The position numbers were made by a program, and so were the translations under genes. A stretch of 64,000 nt of DNA. Source: Scalesia atractyloides. Lineage: Eukaryota > Streptophyta > Magnoliopsida > Asterales > Asteraceae. Under the pieces are notes generated by a model, which saw nothing but the letters and a program-made list of their open reading frames with translations, was not told the DNA's origin and did no database searches. Positions 1 through 10,367 of the stretch are shown here, piece by piece. Each line of letters starts with the position of its first letter. Within the stretch, counting starts at the first letter, position 1. The DNA lies in assembly GCA_947069175.1 (NCBI GenBank), contig CAMTDV010000023.1, positions 87,885,563 to 87,949,562 of the forward strand, written 5' to 3'.

Positions 1-494
1 AGGCTGCTATGGTGGGGTTTGATTTCGGTTAAATCGGCGGTTACGACTGGAATTGGGGCTAGACATCGGTTATAACCGATGTCGTCGACGGTTATAGCGT
101 TATAGTCAAAAGGAATAATGGCTGAACTCGCGGATTGCCGGATTTTCCGGTGATTGCGAGTTCTGCCGAGCTGAAGTCCGGATTTTGATTTCGAGTTTCC
201 ATTTAAATATCATTTGTTTTAGTATTCTAACCAAGAAGTCAAGTGGCGGAGCGGTGAAGTGTTTGAATGTTGGATCGGCTGACCCGGGTTCAAAACCCGG
301 CAGCCTCAATTATTTTTTTTATTCTCTTATTTTTATTATTTATTAATTATGTTTTAAAATTCTAACAATGTTTATTAATTATGTATCGTTTAAAATTAAA
401 ATAAACAATATATATACGCGACGAAAATTATGACTGACTATTCGGTTAATAAACGAAGCGGGTTTTGGAAACCCGTTTTTTGACAGATGTTACA
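1..494 (-). repeat. Family A gag-only retrotransposon, partial 3' LTR
   Basis: This is the promoter-side end of an LTR read on the minus strand, where it begins TGTAACATCTGTC at 494. It matches 5399-5892 almost base for base, so the two are the LTRs of one element. The rest of this copy lies outside the window to the left. It carries the antisense tRNA-like module (241-306) and abuts the polypurine tract of the internal region at 495. Confidence 0.9.
241..306 (+). other. tRNA-like module (antisense to LTR)
   Basis: The sequence has an A-box-like GTGGCGGAGCGGTG and, about 40 nt later, a B-box GGGTTCAAAACC flanked by ACCCGGG and CCCGG, which forms a T-arm-like stem. A run of eight T residues follows within 15 nt, as expected of an RNA polymerase III terminator. 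It is not a full cloverleaf tRNA. Transcription is an inference. Confidence 0.6.
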
Positions 495-512
495 GTATCC
501 CCTACTTTTAGA
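495..512 (-). other. Polypurine tract, family A copy 1
   Basis: On the minus strand this reads CTAAAAGTAGGGGATAC directly before the LTR start TGTAACA. This is the usual place and composition of the plus-strand primer of an LTR element. The same tract is found before the LTRs of the + strand copy (10352-10367) and of element B (20662-20680). Confidence 0.8.
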
Positions 513-1299
513 AATTTCGTCCCGAAATTTAAGTAATAGTGGTATATTTGACTTGTAGGGAGGGTGGTTTTGACAATTTCATAATTTGAAGGGGGTGAGA
601 GTTTAAATTTTATTTGAGGCGGTAACGTTCTCAGTAAGGGGTGAATACCCTGCTACAGGAATCGCTTTTTGATGCCTAAGATAAGGAATATTGATAAACA
701 GAGTTGATTGACTAGGTATGATCTCATGCACAAGAGTTTTGAGAGAATCGATACGTTTGGAAAGACAAGGTTATATCCTAAAACAAAACTTCTACCACTA
801 AAACCTACATGGAACCTCTCATAACCGCCTGACAATGCCTCTGATCCTTTGGCAAGAATACTTATATATAAGAAGTACCAGCGGCGTATCCACCATATTC
901 TTGTCAAATTTTCATTGGCTTTATCAGTAAGTTATGATTAGTTCTATGTGACTCTAGAACATAAACAAACACAACAACCAAAGCTTGAGTCTTAATTCTG
1001 AAAGTATACATGTTTGAATGATGACAGTACCTCTCTCGTTTGTTATGATGAAGAGGTTAGTCTATGTAGAATTGAGACACAACCCAACTTCTTTGAATGA
1101 TGAGATTGAGATACGTTGAGATGTATGATGATATGAATGCTAAATCAGTGAGTATAAAACAAAACTGAAATAGTAATTCACATTAAGATTCTTGGATAAA
1201 TTTCCAATTTATAATTGAGGTACGTGAAGATTGAGATAACATAAAGAAAACATAAAAACTAAGCCGTTGGAGTTGAATCTTGATTTTTGGTGAAGAAAA
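513..1299 (-). other. Family A region between gag and polypurine tract
   Basis: In an autonomous element this place would hold protease, reverse transcriptase and integrase. Here it is under 0.8 kb and has no pol similarity. It holds one 59-bp hairpin (849-907). A minus-strand reading frame at 653-907 covers the hairpin and encodes an 84-aa peptide beginning MTRIWWIRRW; it recurs in the repeats at 8354-9960, but I think the conserved unit is the RNA structure and not the peptide. Confidence 0.7.
849..907 (-). repeat. 59-bp hairpin, single copy
   Basis: Arms TTGGCAAGAATA and TATTCTTGTCAA enclose a 35-bp loop containing TATATATAAG. Five further copies of the same hairpin, in the other orientation, lie at 8393-9786 in the + strand family A copy. 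One arm pair here has an A/C mismatch, where other copies have A-T or G-C. Confidence 0.8.
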
Positions 1300-2650
1300 C
1301 TAGTTGGGTGGTTCGTTTGGGCCGTTATTATCTTCAACAGGATTGGCGTTGATGTTGTAAGCTCTTCCTCTTGCTGGTGGCCTAGTGGTTAGGTTTTCTT
1401 GATTTGCTTGGTTAACTGGGTTTGCTTGAGCTTGGGCATTTATGATGTTAACCAATCGAGGGCACGTGTTTCTAAAGTGGGTAGGGTCGCCACAATTAAA
1501 ACAAGCTCGAACATATGGAAACATGGGGTATTGGGGTTGTTGATATGTTTGGATCATGTTTTGAGTAGGGGGTGAGGTTTGGTTTTGAGAGGCGCGACAA
1601 GCCTTGCTCAAATGACCATAGCGTCCACAATTCGCACATAGTCGGCAAGGTAAGGTAGATGGATGGTGATAAAAACAGGTGTTGCATTGAGGGTGAGGTC
1701 CAATGTAAGGTTTCTTATTTGGGTAAGTTGAGTTGGGTGCTACTTGAGTGATTGGGATAGCTTGGAGGGGTACGACTTGTGAAGCTGGTTGATTGTGTTG
1801 GGTGACAGCGAAAATTTGCCCATCTCGTTTTCTCTTAGAAGTGGGTTGAGGAGAGGATTCGGTTTGGGTGGAGTTTGAGGTTTCAGTTGATGCTTTATCC
1901 TTCTTCTTCTCCTCCTTGAAGTCCTTATATCGTATGCGGTTTTCGGTGAGCTCTGTAGCTAACTCCATTGCTGCTTCCAAAGTTACAGGTGTGGTACTTA
2001 TTATAGGGTCTTGAATTTTTGAAGGAAGACCTCGAATGTAGTGCTCGATTAAACGGTAGAGAGGAGTGAACAAGTTGGGGACCATCTGATTCAACTCAAG
2101 GAATCTCTTGTTGTATGTGGTGTGGTCGCCTTCCTTTTGTTTCAAAGAATAGAACTCATCTTCCAATTTCTTGATTTCGCTTCTTGGACAGAAACGTCTT
2201 GTCATGATTTCCTTCAACTCTTCCCAAGTCAAAGTCATAGCATTCTTAGTACCTCGCTTGTCCTTCTCTGTATTCCACCATGTAAGTGCTACTCCAAACA
2301 AACGACCGGTAGCATATCGCATCTTACGATCATCGGGACAGTCGCAATTGAGAAAGGTGTTTTCCATCTCCTCAAACCAATGGAGGAGAGCGGTGACACC
2401 TTCAGTCCCTTCGTATTTTGGAGGATCGCAGGATTTGAAATGTTGTAGGTGCATTTAGTGGCTTTTGGGGAAGGATTGACAATGTTTTGATCTTCTTGAT
2501 GGATTGGGTTGACGGGATTGGTGGTAAGGGCCTGTTGTACTTGAATTACGATGTTGGGTATTACGGCAGCCATTTGTTGAGCGATTGGGCAGCCATGCGC
2601 TCGCGGGATTTTCCTGATTTCATTTTTCTACGAGAGAGGCTAGAAGACAT
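1300..2650 (-). pseudogene. Gag polyprotein of family A (nearly intact)
   Basis: This encodes the nucleocapsid/capsid precursor of a Ty3/gypsy chromovirus-type element. The capsid region includes LTWWNTEKDKRG and MTRRFCPRSEIKKLEDEFY. A basic linker follows, then two zinc knuckles of CX2CX4HX4C form (CANCGRYGHLSKAC and CFNCGDPTHFRNTC). The 384-aa frame 1300-2454 is open. By alignment with the gag of element B the true start is the ATG at 2650, with single-base frameshifts near 2585-2600 and 2447. No protease, reverse transcriptase or integrase follows, so the element depends on another element for these. The gag is close to that of element B, a likely helper family. Frameshifts may be decay or base-calling errors. 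Confidence 0.9.
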
Positions 2651-3485
2651 CTACAAGAAATACGTATCAAGAGTATGAGTTGGACGTTTTAGGGATCATG
2701 TGTCGTATTTTGGAATGATCATTCATAAAATAAATGAAGAATAATAAATTTACTACATCCATAGGATGTCTTGGGCCTTGCTCGTAATTGGGCCTTGCAT
2801 GCCGCCATACTTCACCTTCGTAATCATGTGGGCCCCCATGATTACCGGGTCTTTCATATGGTTCGCATGTGTTAGCTTGGTAACGTACACAAAACCCGGA
2901 GAAATCGAGAAATATGTATGTAACGTATGATATTCGGAATGTATCCAGGTGTGGACACGGTGGCACCTCAAAGTGGGGTTAGTTCGAACGACGTTTGGTG
3001 TGGCATGTTTTGGCCTAATAGGTCCTTCGTACTCTCATCGTTAGTCCCCAGGTAGGCAAACTGGTCCGTTATATTGGATTTATACGAATGCCAACCTAGA
3101 CAGGACGTTCCGACTACCGGTACTTGTACCCTTACAGTTACTACATGCCCGTCGTAGAACTCACTTTGATGAGATTGAAAAAAAAAAAACGAAAAAGTGC
3201 GACAAAATATTGAATAAAGGAATATGAGGATGACTTGAATATGTGAACATTGAAATAGGCGTGATGAATGTATATGTAAGCTTGTTATGTTTGACAATAA
3301 GTATAACTCATTAAATATCACACAATATGATAGTGGAAGTGTTTGCATGCATTTGTGTGTGTAATAAATACGAAACAAATAAACATCATGAGTTTGCATG
3401 TAACCACATAAACAATTAAAATTTAATCAACTATAGTATAGGCTCTAAGGGTCTAATAACCTATCCTATATCCCTATAGTCAAAA
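2651..3485 (-). other. Retroelement leader between primer site and gag, family A
   Basis: This is untranslated leader. The part at about 2985-3180 is strongly similar to the leader of element B at about 25655-25870, including CTTCGTACTCTCATCG and TTAGTCCCCAGGTAGG on the plus strand. The rest is much less alike. A conserved leader between a pol-bearing element and a gag-only one suggests a packaging or dimerisation signal, by analogy with other retroelements. This is not shown by the sequence alone. Confidence 0.6.
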
Positions 3486-3497
3486 GCTCTGATACCA
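3486..3497 (-). other. Primer binding site, initiator Met-tRNA type
   Basis: On the minus strand TGGTATCAGAGC lies 3 nt after the end of the LTR. This matches the well-known site complementary to the 3' end of plant initiator methionine tRNA. It fixes the element orientation as minus strand and the LTR at 3501-5892 as its 5' LTR. Confidence 0.9.
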
Positions 3498-4517
3498 ATC
3501 TGTCACACCCCGACCCGCAGCGGAAAAGGTGATCGGGGCATGATTGGGTTTTCATCAAAGCTCATGACATTTATTATAATGTTTCATATTTATTATTTCT
3601 TTTTAAAGGAGAATCATTACAATCAATCATACTAGTACAACATGTTCTATACATTTTTCAAGACTTCATTATTTTTCTTCTAAGGCAATTTCCTATGTGT
3701 TCCTTGCTTCAACCTGTCCACCTGTATCATGTGTAAAAATGGTTTTTGGGTCAACAAAAAGTTGGCGAGTGAATCCTATGAAAACATTTAAACGTGTTTA
3801 TTGTATCGATTATAAAATAAAGTGCATAACCACATATGAGTAAACGTAAATGTAAATTAAATCACAAATCACATAATATTAATTAATACACACGCACACA
3901 CCAAATGTTTATTTTTGAGGCACGCGTTGTTCAACTCGTCTCCCTCGAGGAACTGATGGGCCTAACGAATGATTTTGAGGCACGCGTTGTTCAACTCGTC
4001 TCCCACGAGGAACTGATGGGCCTAATGAATAATTTGCATACAACTTGACAATATGTAACACATCACAACAAACAATATTTACATTCTAAGTTTTGATCAT
4101 ATAATGGTATAGCACGAGTTTGAATAAGCGAATTAATTTAAGCGACATATGATACACCCCAAAACATGAATAAAAAGGGGAATTTGTAAGAATTCACTCA
4201 CAGTGGTTGCGTTTCTTGGATTGACGATGAATGTGCACGAATTTGGATTTAACTATGAGAGAAACTAACCTAAATAATAACATAATAATTCGATAAATAA
4301 ATAAACTTTTATTTGAGATTAATATTTTTAATTAGTGTTCTTAATGGGATTGTTAGATTTATTTTTTTTGTGAGTTTAAGGAAATTTTTCTAACTTCTGA
4401 ATATTATTTTTTAAGTGTTTTTAATTGGTTTTTAAATAAAATAAATAAATAAAAAGAAAATAAAATTTTTTGACTTTTTGACCGTTGACCGTTGACCGGT
4501 CGGACCGTGTGTTTGTA

Positions 4518-4594
4518 TGCGCTGAGTGAGGTTCGAACTCGTGACCTCCCGTACGCGTGCACGCAGCTCTATCAACTGAGCTACGTGTCTAACC
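4518..4594 (-). other. tRNA-like module, sense (TAGCTCAGTTGATAGAGC type)
   Basis: On the minus strand GGGTTAGACAC leads into CACGTAGCTC and GAGCTGCGTG, which pair around AGTTGATA and include a canonical A-box. A B-box GAGTTCGAACC follows about 30 nt later. The same module, nearly complete, is at 13624-13702 in the other copy and at 19408-19482 and 27178-27254 in element B. Confidence 0.65.
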
Positions 4595-4689
4595 CGAAAT
4601 ATATTGAAATTTAATTATACATATACACATACTAGAGCTAACATATTTTTATTTAATTTAAAAAGGTTTGGAAAATTTCAGGGGCGGTG

Positions 4690-4768
4690 TAACTAACCGA
4701 ATTCGAACTCGAGACCTTGGCTTCGTGTTGCACACAGCCCGACCAATTAGGCTGTGTGACTAACCCGA
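4690..4768 (-). other. tRNA-like module, sense (CAGCCTAATTGG type)
   Basis: On the minus strand GGGTTAGTCACACAGCCT pairs with GGGCTGTGTG around AATTGGTC. A B-box-like GAGTTCGAATTC follows. The arm sequence differs from the neighbouring modules but pairing is kept. Confidence 0.6.
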
Positions 4769-4860
4769 AGGATATAAGATTTTTATTAAATTTATATTTT
4801 ACTAGATTATTTCGTTAACTGGTTTTAAAAAAGGTTGTGTATAATTGGCGAACCGGAAAG

Positions 4861-4934
4861 CATGTACAGACTCGAACTCGGTATCTTTATGTTTCAAATG
4901 CACACAGTCCACCACTGGACTGTGTGTCTAACCC
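4861..4934 (-). other. tRNA-like module, sense (CAGTCCAGTGG type)
   Basis: On the minus strand CACACAGTCCA and TGGACTGTGTG form an 11-bp perfect stem. A B-box GAGTTCGAGTC follows. This is the type amplified in the + strand copy at 11281-13667. Confidence 0.65.
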
Positions 4935-5637
4935 GATACAAATCCCATTTTGAATTATACTTATAAGCTACTCGCTGTTCATCTTCTTCGTTTTTATGAA
5001 ACTCGGGAATCAACCCGATTGTTTAATCAATCATTCTTATTGATTTGGTTGATTGATCAGTACTGTTAACGAAATAATTTAAACACAAAGAATTAAAGGT
5101 GCTGTACCAAACAGTTGTGATCTCCGATGAAGTTCCGGCGGCTGAGGTTAACTCCGGCGAAGTTTATCTTGCGACAGAGGCTCTATCAGAAGTTTGAGGT
5201 GAGTGTGGTGCTTTCTGTCTGAGCTCTAGAAGTCTTATTTTAGAGTAAGGCAGAAGATGAAATGGGTTCGGTTTTCCGGCGACTTGCAGAGAATTCCGGC
5301 GAGTTGCAGAAAATTTCCGGCGACTTGCAGCGAGGTTTTTCAGAGTGAGTTTGAGAGTAATGAGCAAGTTGGATTGAGGAATTTAGCCTTGTATTTATAG
5401 GCTGCTATAGTGAGGTTTGATTTCGGTAAAATCGGCGGTTACGTATGGAATTGGGGCTATACATCGGTTATAACCGATGTCGTCGACGGTTATAACGTTA
5501 TAGTCAAAAGGAATAATGGCTGAACTCGCGGATTGCCGGATTTTCCGGTGATTGCGAGTTCTGTCGCGCTGAAGTCCGGATTTTGATTTCGAGTTTCCAT
5601 TTAAATATCATTTGTTTCAGTATTCTAACCAAGAAGT

Positions 5638-5705
5638 CAAGTGGCGGAGCGGTGAAGTGTTTGATTGTTGGATCGGCTGACCCGGGTTCGAAACCCGGCA
5701 GCCTC
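5638..5705 (+). other. tRNA-like module, antisense, with T-run
   Basis: This is the second copy of the module at 241-306. Here the B-box is perfect (GGGTTCGAAACC) inside the stem CCGGG/CCCGG. A run of eight T residues follows at about 5710-5717. The module lies upstream of the LTR TATA box and points away from it. Confidence 0.65.
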
Positions 5706-5984
5706 AATTATTTTTTTTATTCTCTTAATTTTATTATTTATTAATTATGTTTTAAAATTCTAACAATGTTTATTAATTATGTATCGTTTAAAATTAAAAT
5801 AAACAATATATATACGCGACGAAAATTATGACTGACTATTCGGTTAATAAACGAAGCGGGTTTTGGAAGCCCGTTTTTTGACGGATGTTACAAACTAAAC
5901 CGACCCACACACAAACGCACAAAATACAAAATATGAATTAAATAAAAAAAACACGAAATGCAGTTAACTACCAAACTGTACATA

Positions 5985-7690
5985 CTCTACACTCGAGCCG
6001 AAACCCAAGAACCTACGCGGTATGAGGTGGAACTTCGAGAAGAGTTTCCCCCGTCTCGGTGGGATCTAGCAGTCCTCCTAAATAGTGTTTCAAGCGATGC
6101 CCGTTGACCTTTCATGTCCCTTTGTCAGCTTCATCTTTCAGCTCGATGGTTCCATACGGGAATACCTCACTGACCACATACGGGTCGGACCATTTTGACT
6201 TCAGTTTGCCAGCGAACAGTTTCAATCGCGAGTTATATAAAAGCACTTTGTCGCCGATTTGAAACTCTTTCACATTCTTCAATCTCCTATCGTGCAGCGC
6301 CTTGGTTTTCTCCTTCAAGCTCCATGACCGCTCATACGCCGCGTCCCAAAGTGCCTCCAACTCGTGAATTTCAAATAATCGTTGCTTGGCCGCTTCGGTG
6401 AGGTCCAAATTCACGGTCTTCTATGCCCACAGTGCCCTATGCTCTAATTCGACTGGGAGAAGGCAAGCTTTACCGTAAACGATCATGGTGGTGTCTAGCG
6501 ATGTCTTATAGGCGGTGCGAAAAGCCCATAAAGCATGATCCAACTTGTCAGACCAGTACTTCCGACTTTTGCCTACCGTCTTCTCAAGGATACGTTTTAC
6601 CCCCTGTTCGCGTTCTCCACTTGGCCGCTCGTCTGAGGATGATAAGCGGTGTAGAGGCGGTGAGTGACACCGTAGCGCGCCAATGCCTTTTCCATGACGG
6701 CATTGCAGAAGTACGTGCCACGGTCACTAATAATAGCTCGTGGGGTACCAAAACGGGTGAACAATTTCTTCAAGAATCTCACCACCACTCGGGCATCATT
6801 TGTGGGTAAAGCCTGAGCTTCAACCCACTTGGAAACGTAGTCAATGGCCACAAGGATGTACCGGTTCCCGCTAGAGACGGGAAACGGTCCCATGAAGTCA
6901 ACCCCCATACATCGAAAACTTCAAGAATTTGGATCGGATGTTGGGGTATCTCGTCCTTGGATGAGATGTTGCCGGTGCGCTGGCAACGATCACACGTCTT
7001 CACAAACTCTAGAACGTCTTTCACAACTGATGGGCAATAAAAACCGCAATCGAAAACCTTCTGTGCGGTAACGTGTGGACCATGATGACCTCCTGTCAAT
7101 CCCTCGTGCACGTGCCTCAAAATCTCCACCCCCTCTTCTCTAATAACGCAGCGCCTCAGAATTCTGTTGTCGTCCCAGATGTAACGCCTAACATCACGAA
7201 AGAATTTCTTTTTACGCTGCGTGGTCATCCCCTTCAGTTCCACTCCATTCGCTAGATAATTCGCGAAGTCGGAAAACCACGACATCCCTTCCTTCTCCGC
7301 TGACACAAACTCTACTGACTCGTGGGGAAATCTATCACCGATTTCTTCTTCCCTAATTTCTTCTCTACTAAGATCCTCTAATCAGGATAGATGGTCAGCG
7401 ACCACATTCTCTGCTCCCTTCTTATCTCTAATCTCTATGTCGAACTTGGAAAGCAAGAGAATCCACCGAATGAGACGATGCTTTGCGTCCTTCTTTTGGA
7501 AAAGGAAACGCAGAGCCGCATGGTCCGTAAAGACGATGGTCTTGGACCAGACAAGGTAAGAGTGGAATTTATCAAACGCGAATACCACTGCTAAAAGCTC
7601 CTTCTCTGTAGTGGTGTAGTTCTCCTGTGCGTCATTGAGGGTTTTACTAGCGTAGTAGATAGGGTGAAAATGTTTTTCACGTTGCTGAAG
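5985..7690 (-). pseudogene. Athila pol: RNase H and integrase, broken
   Basis: This is the 3' half of the pol gene of a Ty3/gypsy Athila element. RNase H is at about 7382-7690 (IYYASKTLNDAQENYTTTEK and FTDHAALRFLFQKKDAKHRL). The integrase zinc-binding part is at about 6950-7306, with a CDRCQRTG motif. The catalytic core at 6597-6908 has GVDFMGPFP, IISDRG and HPQTSGQVEN, so the three acidic residues are present. The C-terminal part (6112-6414) contains GDKVLLYNSR and GKLKSKWSDP. A stop at about 6112 and several frame changes break the gene. Reverse transcriptase and protease are missing: at 7687-7692 the frame runs into gag of an inverted family A copy. Confidence 0.88.
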
Positions 7691-8332
7691 GACAAAGAAT
7701 CGACTGAAACCTCCGACTCCACCCAAACCGAATCCCCTTCTCAACCCAATCCTAAGAGAAAAAGAGACGGGCAACTTTTCGCTGCTACCCAACGTAATCA
7801 ACCAGTTTTACAAGCCATACCAATCCAAGCTATCCCAATCACTCAAGTGGCACCCAACTCAACCTACCCAAATAAGAAACCATATCTTGGACCTCACCCT
7901 CAATGCAACAACTGTCTTTATCACCATCCCCTTACCTTACCTTGTCGACTATGTGCAACTTGTGGACGCTATGGTCATTTGAGCAAGGTTTGCCGCACCT
8001 TTCAGAACCAAACCTTTTCCCCTACTCAAAACATGGCCCAAACTTATCATCAACCCCAATACCCCATGTTCCCATATGTTCGAGCTTGTTTCAATTGTGG
8101 CGACCCTACCCACTTTAGAAACACATGCCCTCAATTGGTTAACGTCATCAACACTCAAGCCCAATCAAACCCAGTTAACCAAGTAAACCAAGAAAACCCA
8201 ACCACTAGGCCACCAGCAAGAGGAAGAGTCTTCAATATCAACGCCAATCCTGTCGAAGATAATGACGGCCCAAACGAAGATACCCAACTAGTCCTCTTCA
8301 CCGAAGATCCAGATTCAACTTCTATCGTTTAG
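7687..8332 (+). pseudogene. 3' half of family A gag, truncated by deletion
   Basis: This fragment encodes the basic linker and both zinc knuckles (CATCGRYGHLSKVC and CFNCGDPTHFRNTC) of the gag seen at 1300-2650, on the opposite strand. An open frame begins at 7664 inside Athila RNase H sequence and runs across the junction. AAGGAC at 7687-7692 is shared by both partners, consistent with a microhomology-mediated deletion. The 5' LTR, leader and capsid half of gag are missing. It ends at a stop at 8330-8332. Confidence 0.85.
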
Positions 8333-8353
8333 TTTTATGTTTTTCTTTATCAC

Positions 8354-9960
8354 ATAGAACCAAACATAACTTAAGGATAAAGCCAATGAAACTTGGCGAG
8401 AATACGGTGGATACGCCGTTGGTACTTCCTATATATAAGTATTCTTGTCAAAGGATCAGAAGCATTATCTGGCGGTTATGAGAGGTTCCATGTGTAGACT
8501 GTTAGAGTAATTATTGTTTATTATTTTCAGTATATGCAATTGCCGAGGCCGCCTGCTCCCCATTTATGAGCGTTGAGCCTGTTCCCCATTTTATTATGCG
8601 GTTGAACCTGGCGTGCCCGCATACGATCGGCTCCGTTTGATTGAGCCTTGATCGCACAGTTCATTTTACATTTTCATTACATGCAATACGATCGGCTCCG
8701 GTTGATTGAGCCTTGATCGCACAGTTCATTTTACATTTTCATTACATGCAATACGATCGGCTCCGTTTGATTGAGCCTTGATCGCACAGACATTTTCATT
8801 ATCAGTATCTTGTGGTTGTTGTGTTTGTTTGTAGAGTCGCGTAGAACTAATCATAACTTGCGGATAAAGTCAATGAGAATTTGACAAGAATATGGTGGAT
8901 ACGCCGCTGGTACTTCCTATATATAAGTATTCTTGTCAAAGGATCATAGGCATTATCAGGCGGTTATGAGAGGTTCCATGCATAGGCTGTTTGTGTGATT
9001 GTTGTTTAGATTAAGTTATTCATTTTCAGTACATGCAATACGCTCGGCTCCGTTTGATTGAGCCTTGAGTGCACAGACATTTTCATTTTCAATACGATCG
9101 GCTCCGTTTGATTGAGCCTTGATCGCACAGACATTTACATTATCAGTATCTTGTGGTTGTTGTGTTTGTTGTAGAGTCGCATATAACTAATCATAACTTG
9201 CGGATAAAGTCAATGAGAATTTGACAAGAATATGGTGGTTACGCCGCTGGTACTTCCTATATATAAGTATTCTTGTCAAATGATCGGAGGCATTATCAGG
9301 CGGTTATGAGAGGTTCCATGCATAGGCTGTTTGTGTGATTGTTGTTTAGATTAAGTTATTCATTTTCAGTACATGCAATACGCTCGGCTCCGTTTGATTG
9401 AGCCTTGAGCGCACAGACAATTTCATTTTCAGTACATGCAATACGATCGGCTCCGTTTGATTGAGCCTTGATCGCACAGAGATTTTTCATTTCAGTATTT
9501 TATGTTTGTTGTATTGGTTGTAGAGTTATATATGACTAATCATAATTCACTGATAGAACCAATGAAAATTTGACAAGAATATGGTGGATACGCCGCTGGT
9601 ACTTCCTATATATAAGTATTCTTGTCAAAGGATCAGAGGCATTGTTAGATGGTTATGAGAAGTTCTATGTAGGATTTAGTAGTTCCTTGGTAACTAATCA
9701 TAACTTGTGGATAAAACCAATGAAAATTTGGCAAGAATATGGTGGATACGCCGCTGGTACTTCCTATATATAAGTATTCTTGCCAAAGGATCAGAGGCAT
9801 TATCAGGCGGTTATGAGAAGTTCCATATAGGATTTAGTATTGCCTTGGTTGAATGTTGTGTTACATTTATATCATCTTGCTATTTAAAGAGATTTGATTG
9901 TGTTCCATTTCTACATAAACTAACCTCTCCATCATAACAAACGAGAGAGGAACTGTCACC
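8354..9960 (+). repeat. Tandem and interspersed hairpin repeats, family A copy 2
   Basis: This replaces the single-copy region 513-1299 of the other family A element. It has five copies of a 130-bp block containing the 59-bp hairpin (8393-8451, 8881-8939, 9221-9279, 9570-9628, 9728-9786). Between the first copies lie seven copies of a second hairpin built on GGCTCCGTTTGATTGAGCC (from about 8625, 8690, 8755, 9041, 9091, 9381 and 9441). Short repeated peptides read through the blocks (MTRIWWIRRWYFLYISIL) are probably a by-product. Confidence 0.85.
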
Positions 9961-10351
9961 ATCCAAACATATATGCTATCGGAATGTGGATTCAAATATT
10001 AGCTGTTGTGTTTATTTATGTTCAAATATTAGCTGTTGTGTTTTATTTATGTTCCATGTAGGTTATAGTATTAGAAGTTTTGCCTTAGGATATAACCATA
10101 CCCTTCCAAACATATCCAAACTCTTATGCATGATATCATAGTTAGCGAAACAATTCTGCTTATCAATACTTTTACAGTAGGCAACAAAAATCGATTCCTG
10201 TAATAGGGTACTTAACCCTTACATGGGACGCTACCGCCTCAAACAAAAAAATTAAAAACTCTTACTTTTTCTAAGTATGTAACTGTCAAACTAAACACCA
10301 TCATTCTTTTAGTCAAATATATCACTATTTAAATTTCGGGGCGAAATTTCT
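9961..10351 (+). other. Family A 3' untranslated region
   Basis: This is AT-rich sequence matching 513-800 of the other copy in reverse. It has no coding signal. Confidence 0.6.
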
Positions 10352-10367
10352 AAAAAGCAGGGGATAC
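10352..10367 (+). other. Polypurine tract, family A copy 2
   Basis: AAAAAGCAGGGGATAC stands directly before the LTR start TGTAACATCC. It corresponds to 495-512 in the inverted copy. Confidence 0.8.

Larger units (their letters stand above)
3501..5892 (-). repeat. Family A 5' LTR, 2.4 kb, with tRNA-like modules
   Basis: On the minus strand this LTR begins TGTAACATCCGTC at 5892 and ends GGGTGTGACA at 3501. The TATA box is at 5392-5399 (minus strand CTATAAATAC). Downstream of it, in the transcribed part, are three sense tRNA-like modules. Upstream is one antisense module. A 63-bp direct duplication with CTCGTCTCCC and GGAACTGATGGGCC lies at about 3917-4030. The candidate target duplication is AACTA at 5893-5897; its partner is off the window. 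The element is inserted just past the pol end of the Athila copy. Confidence 0.9.

Noticed and set aside
3501..5892. Cassandra-type LTR with 5S rRNA
   Set aside because: No 5S promoter or 5S-like sequence was found. The Pol III-like motifs are of tRNA A/B-box type and the LTR is far longer than a Cassandra LTR.
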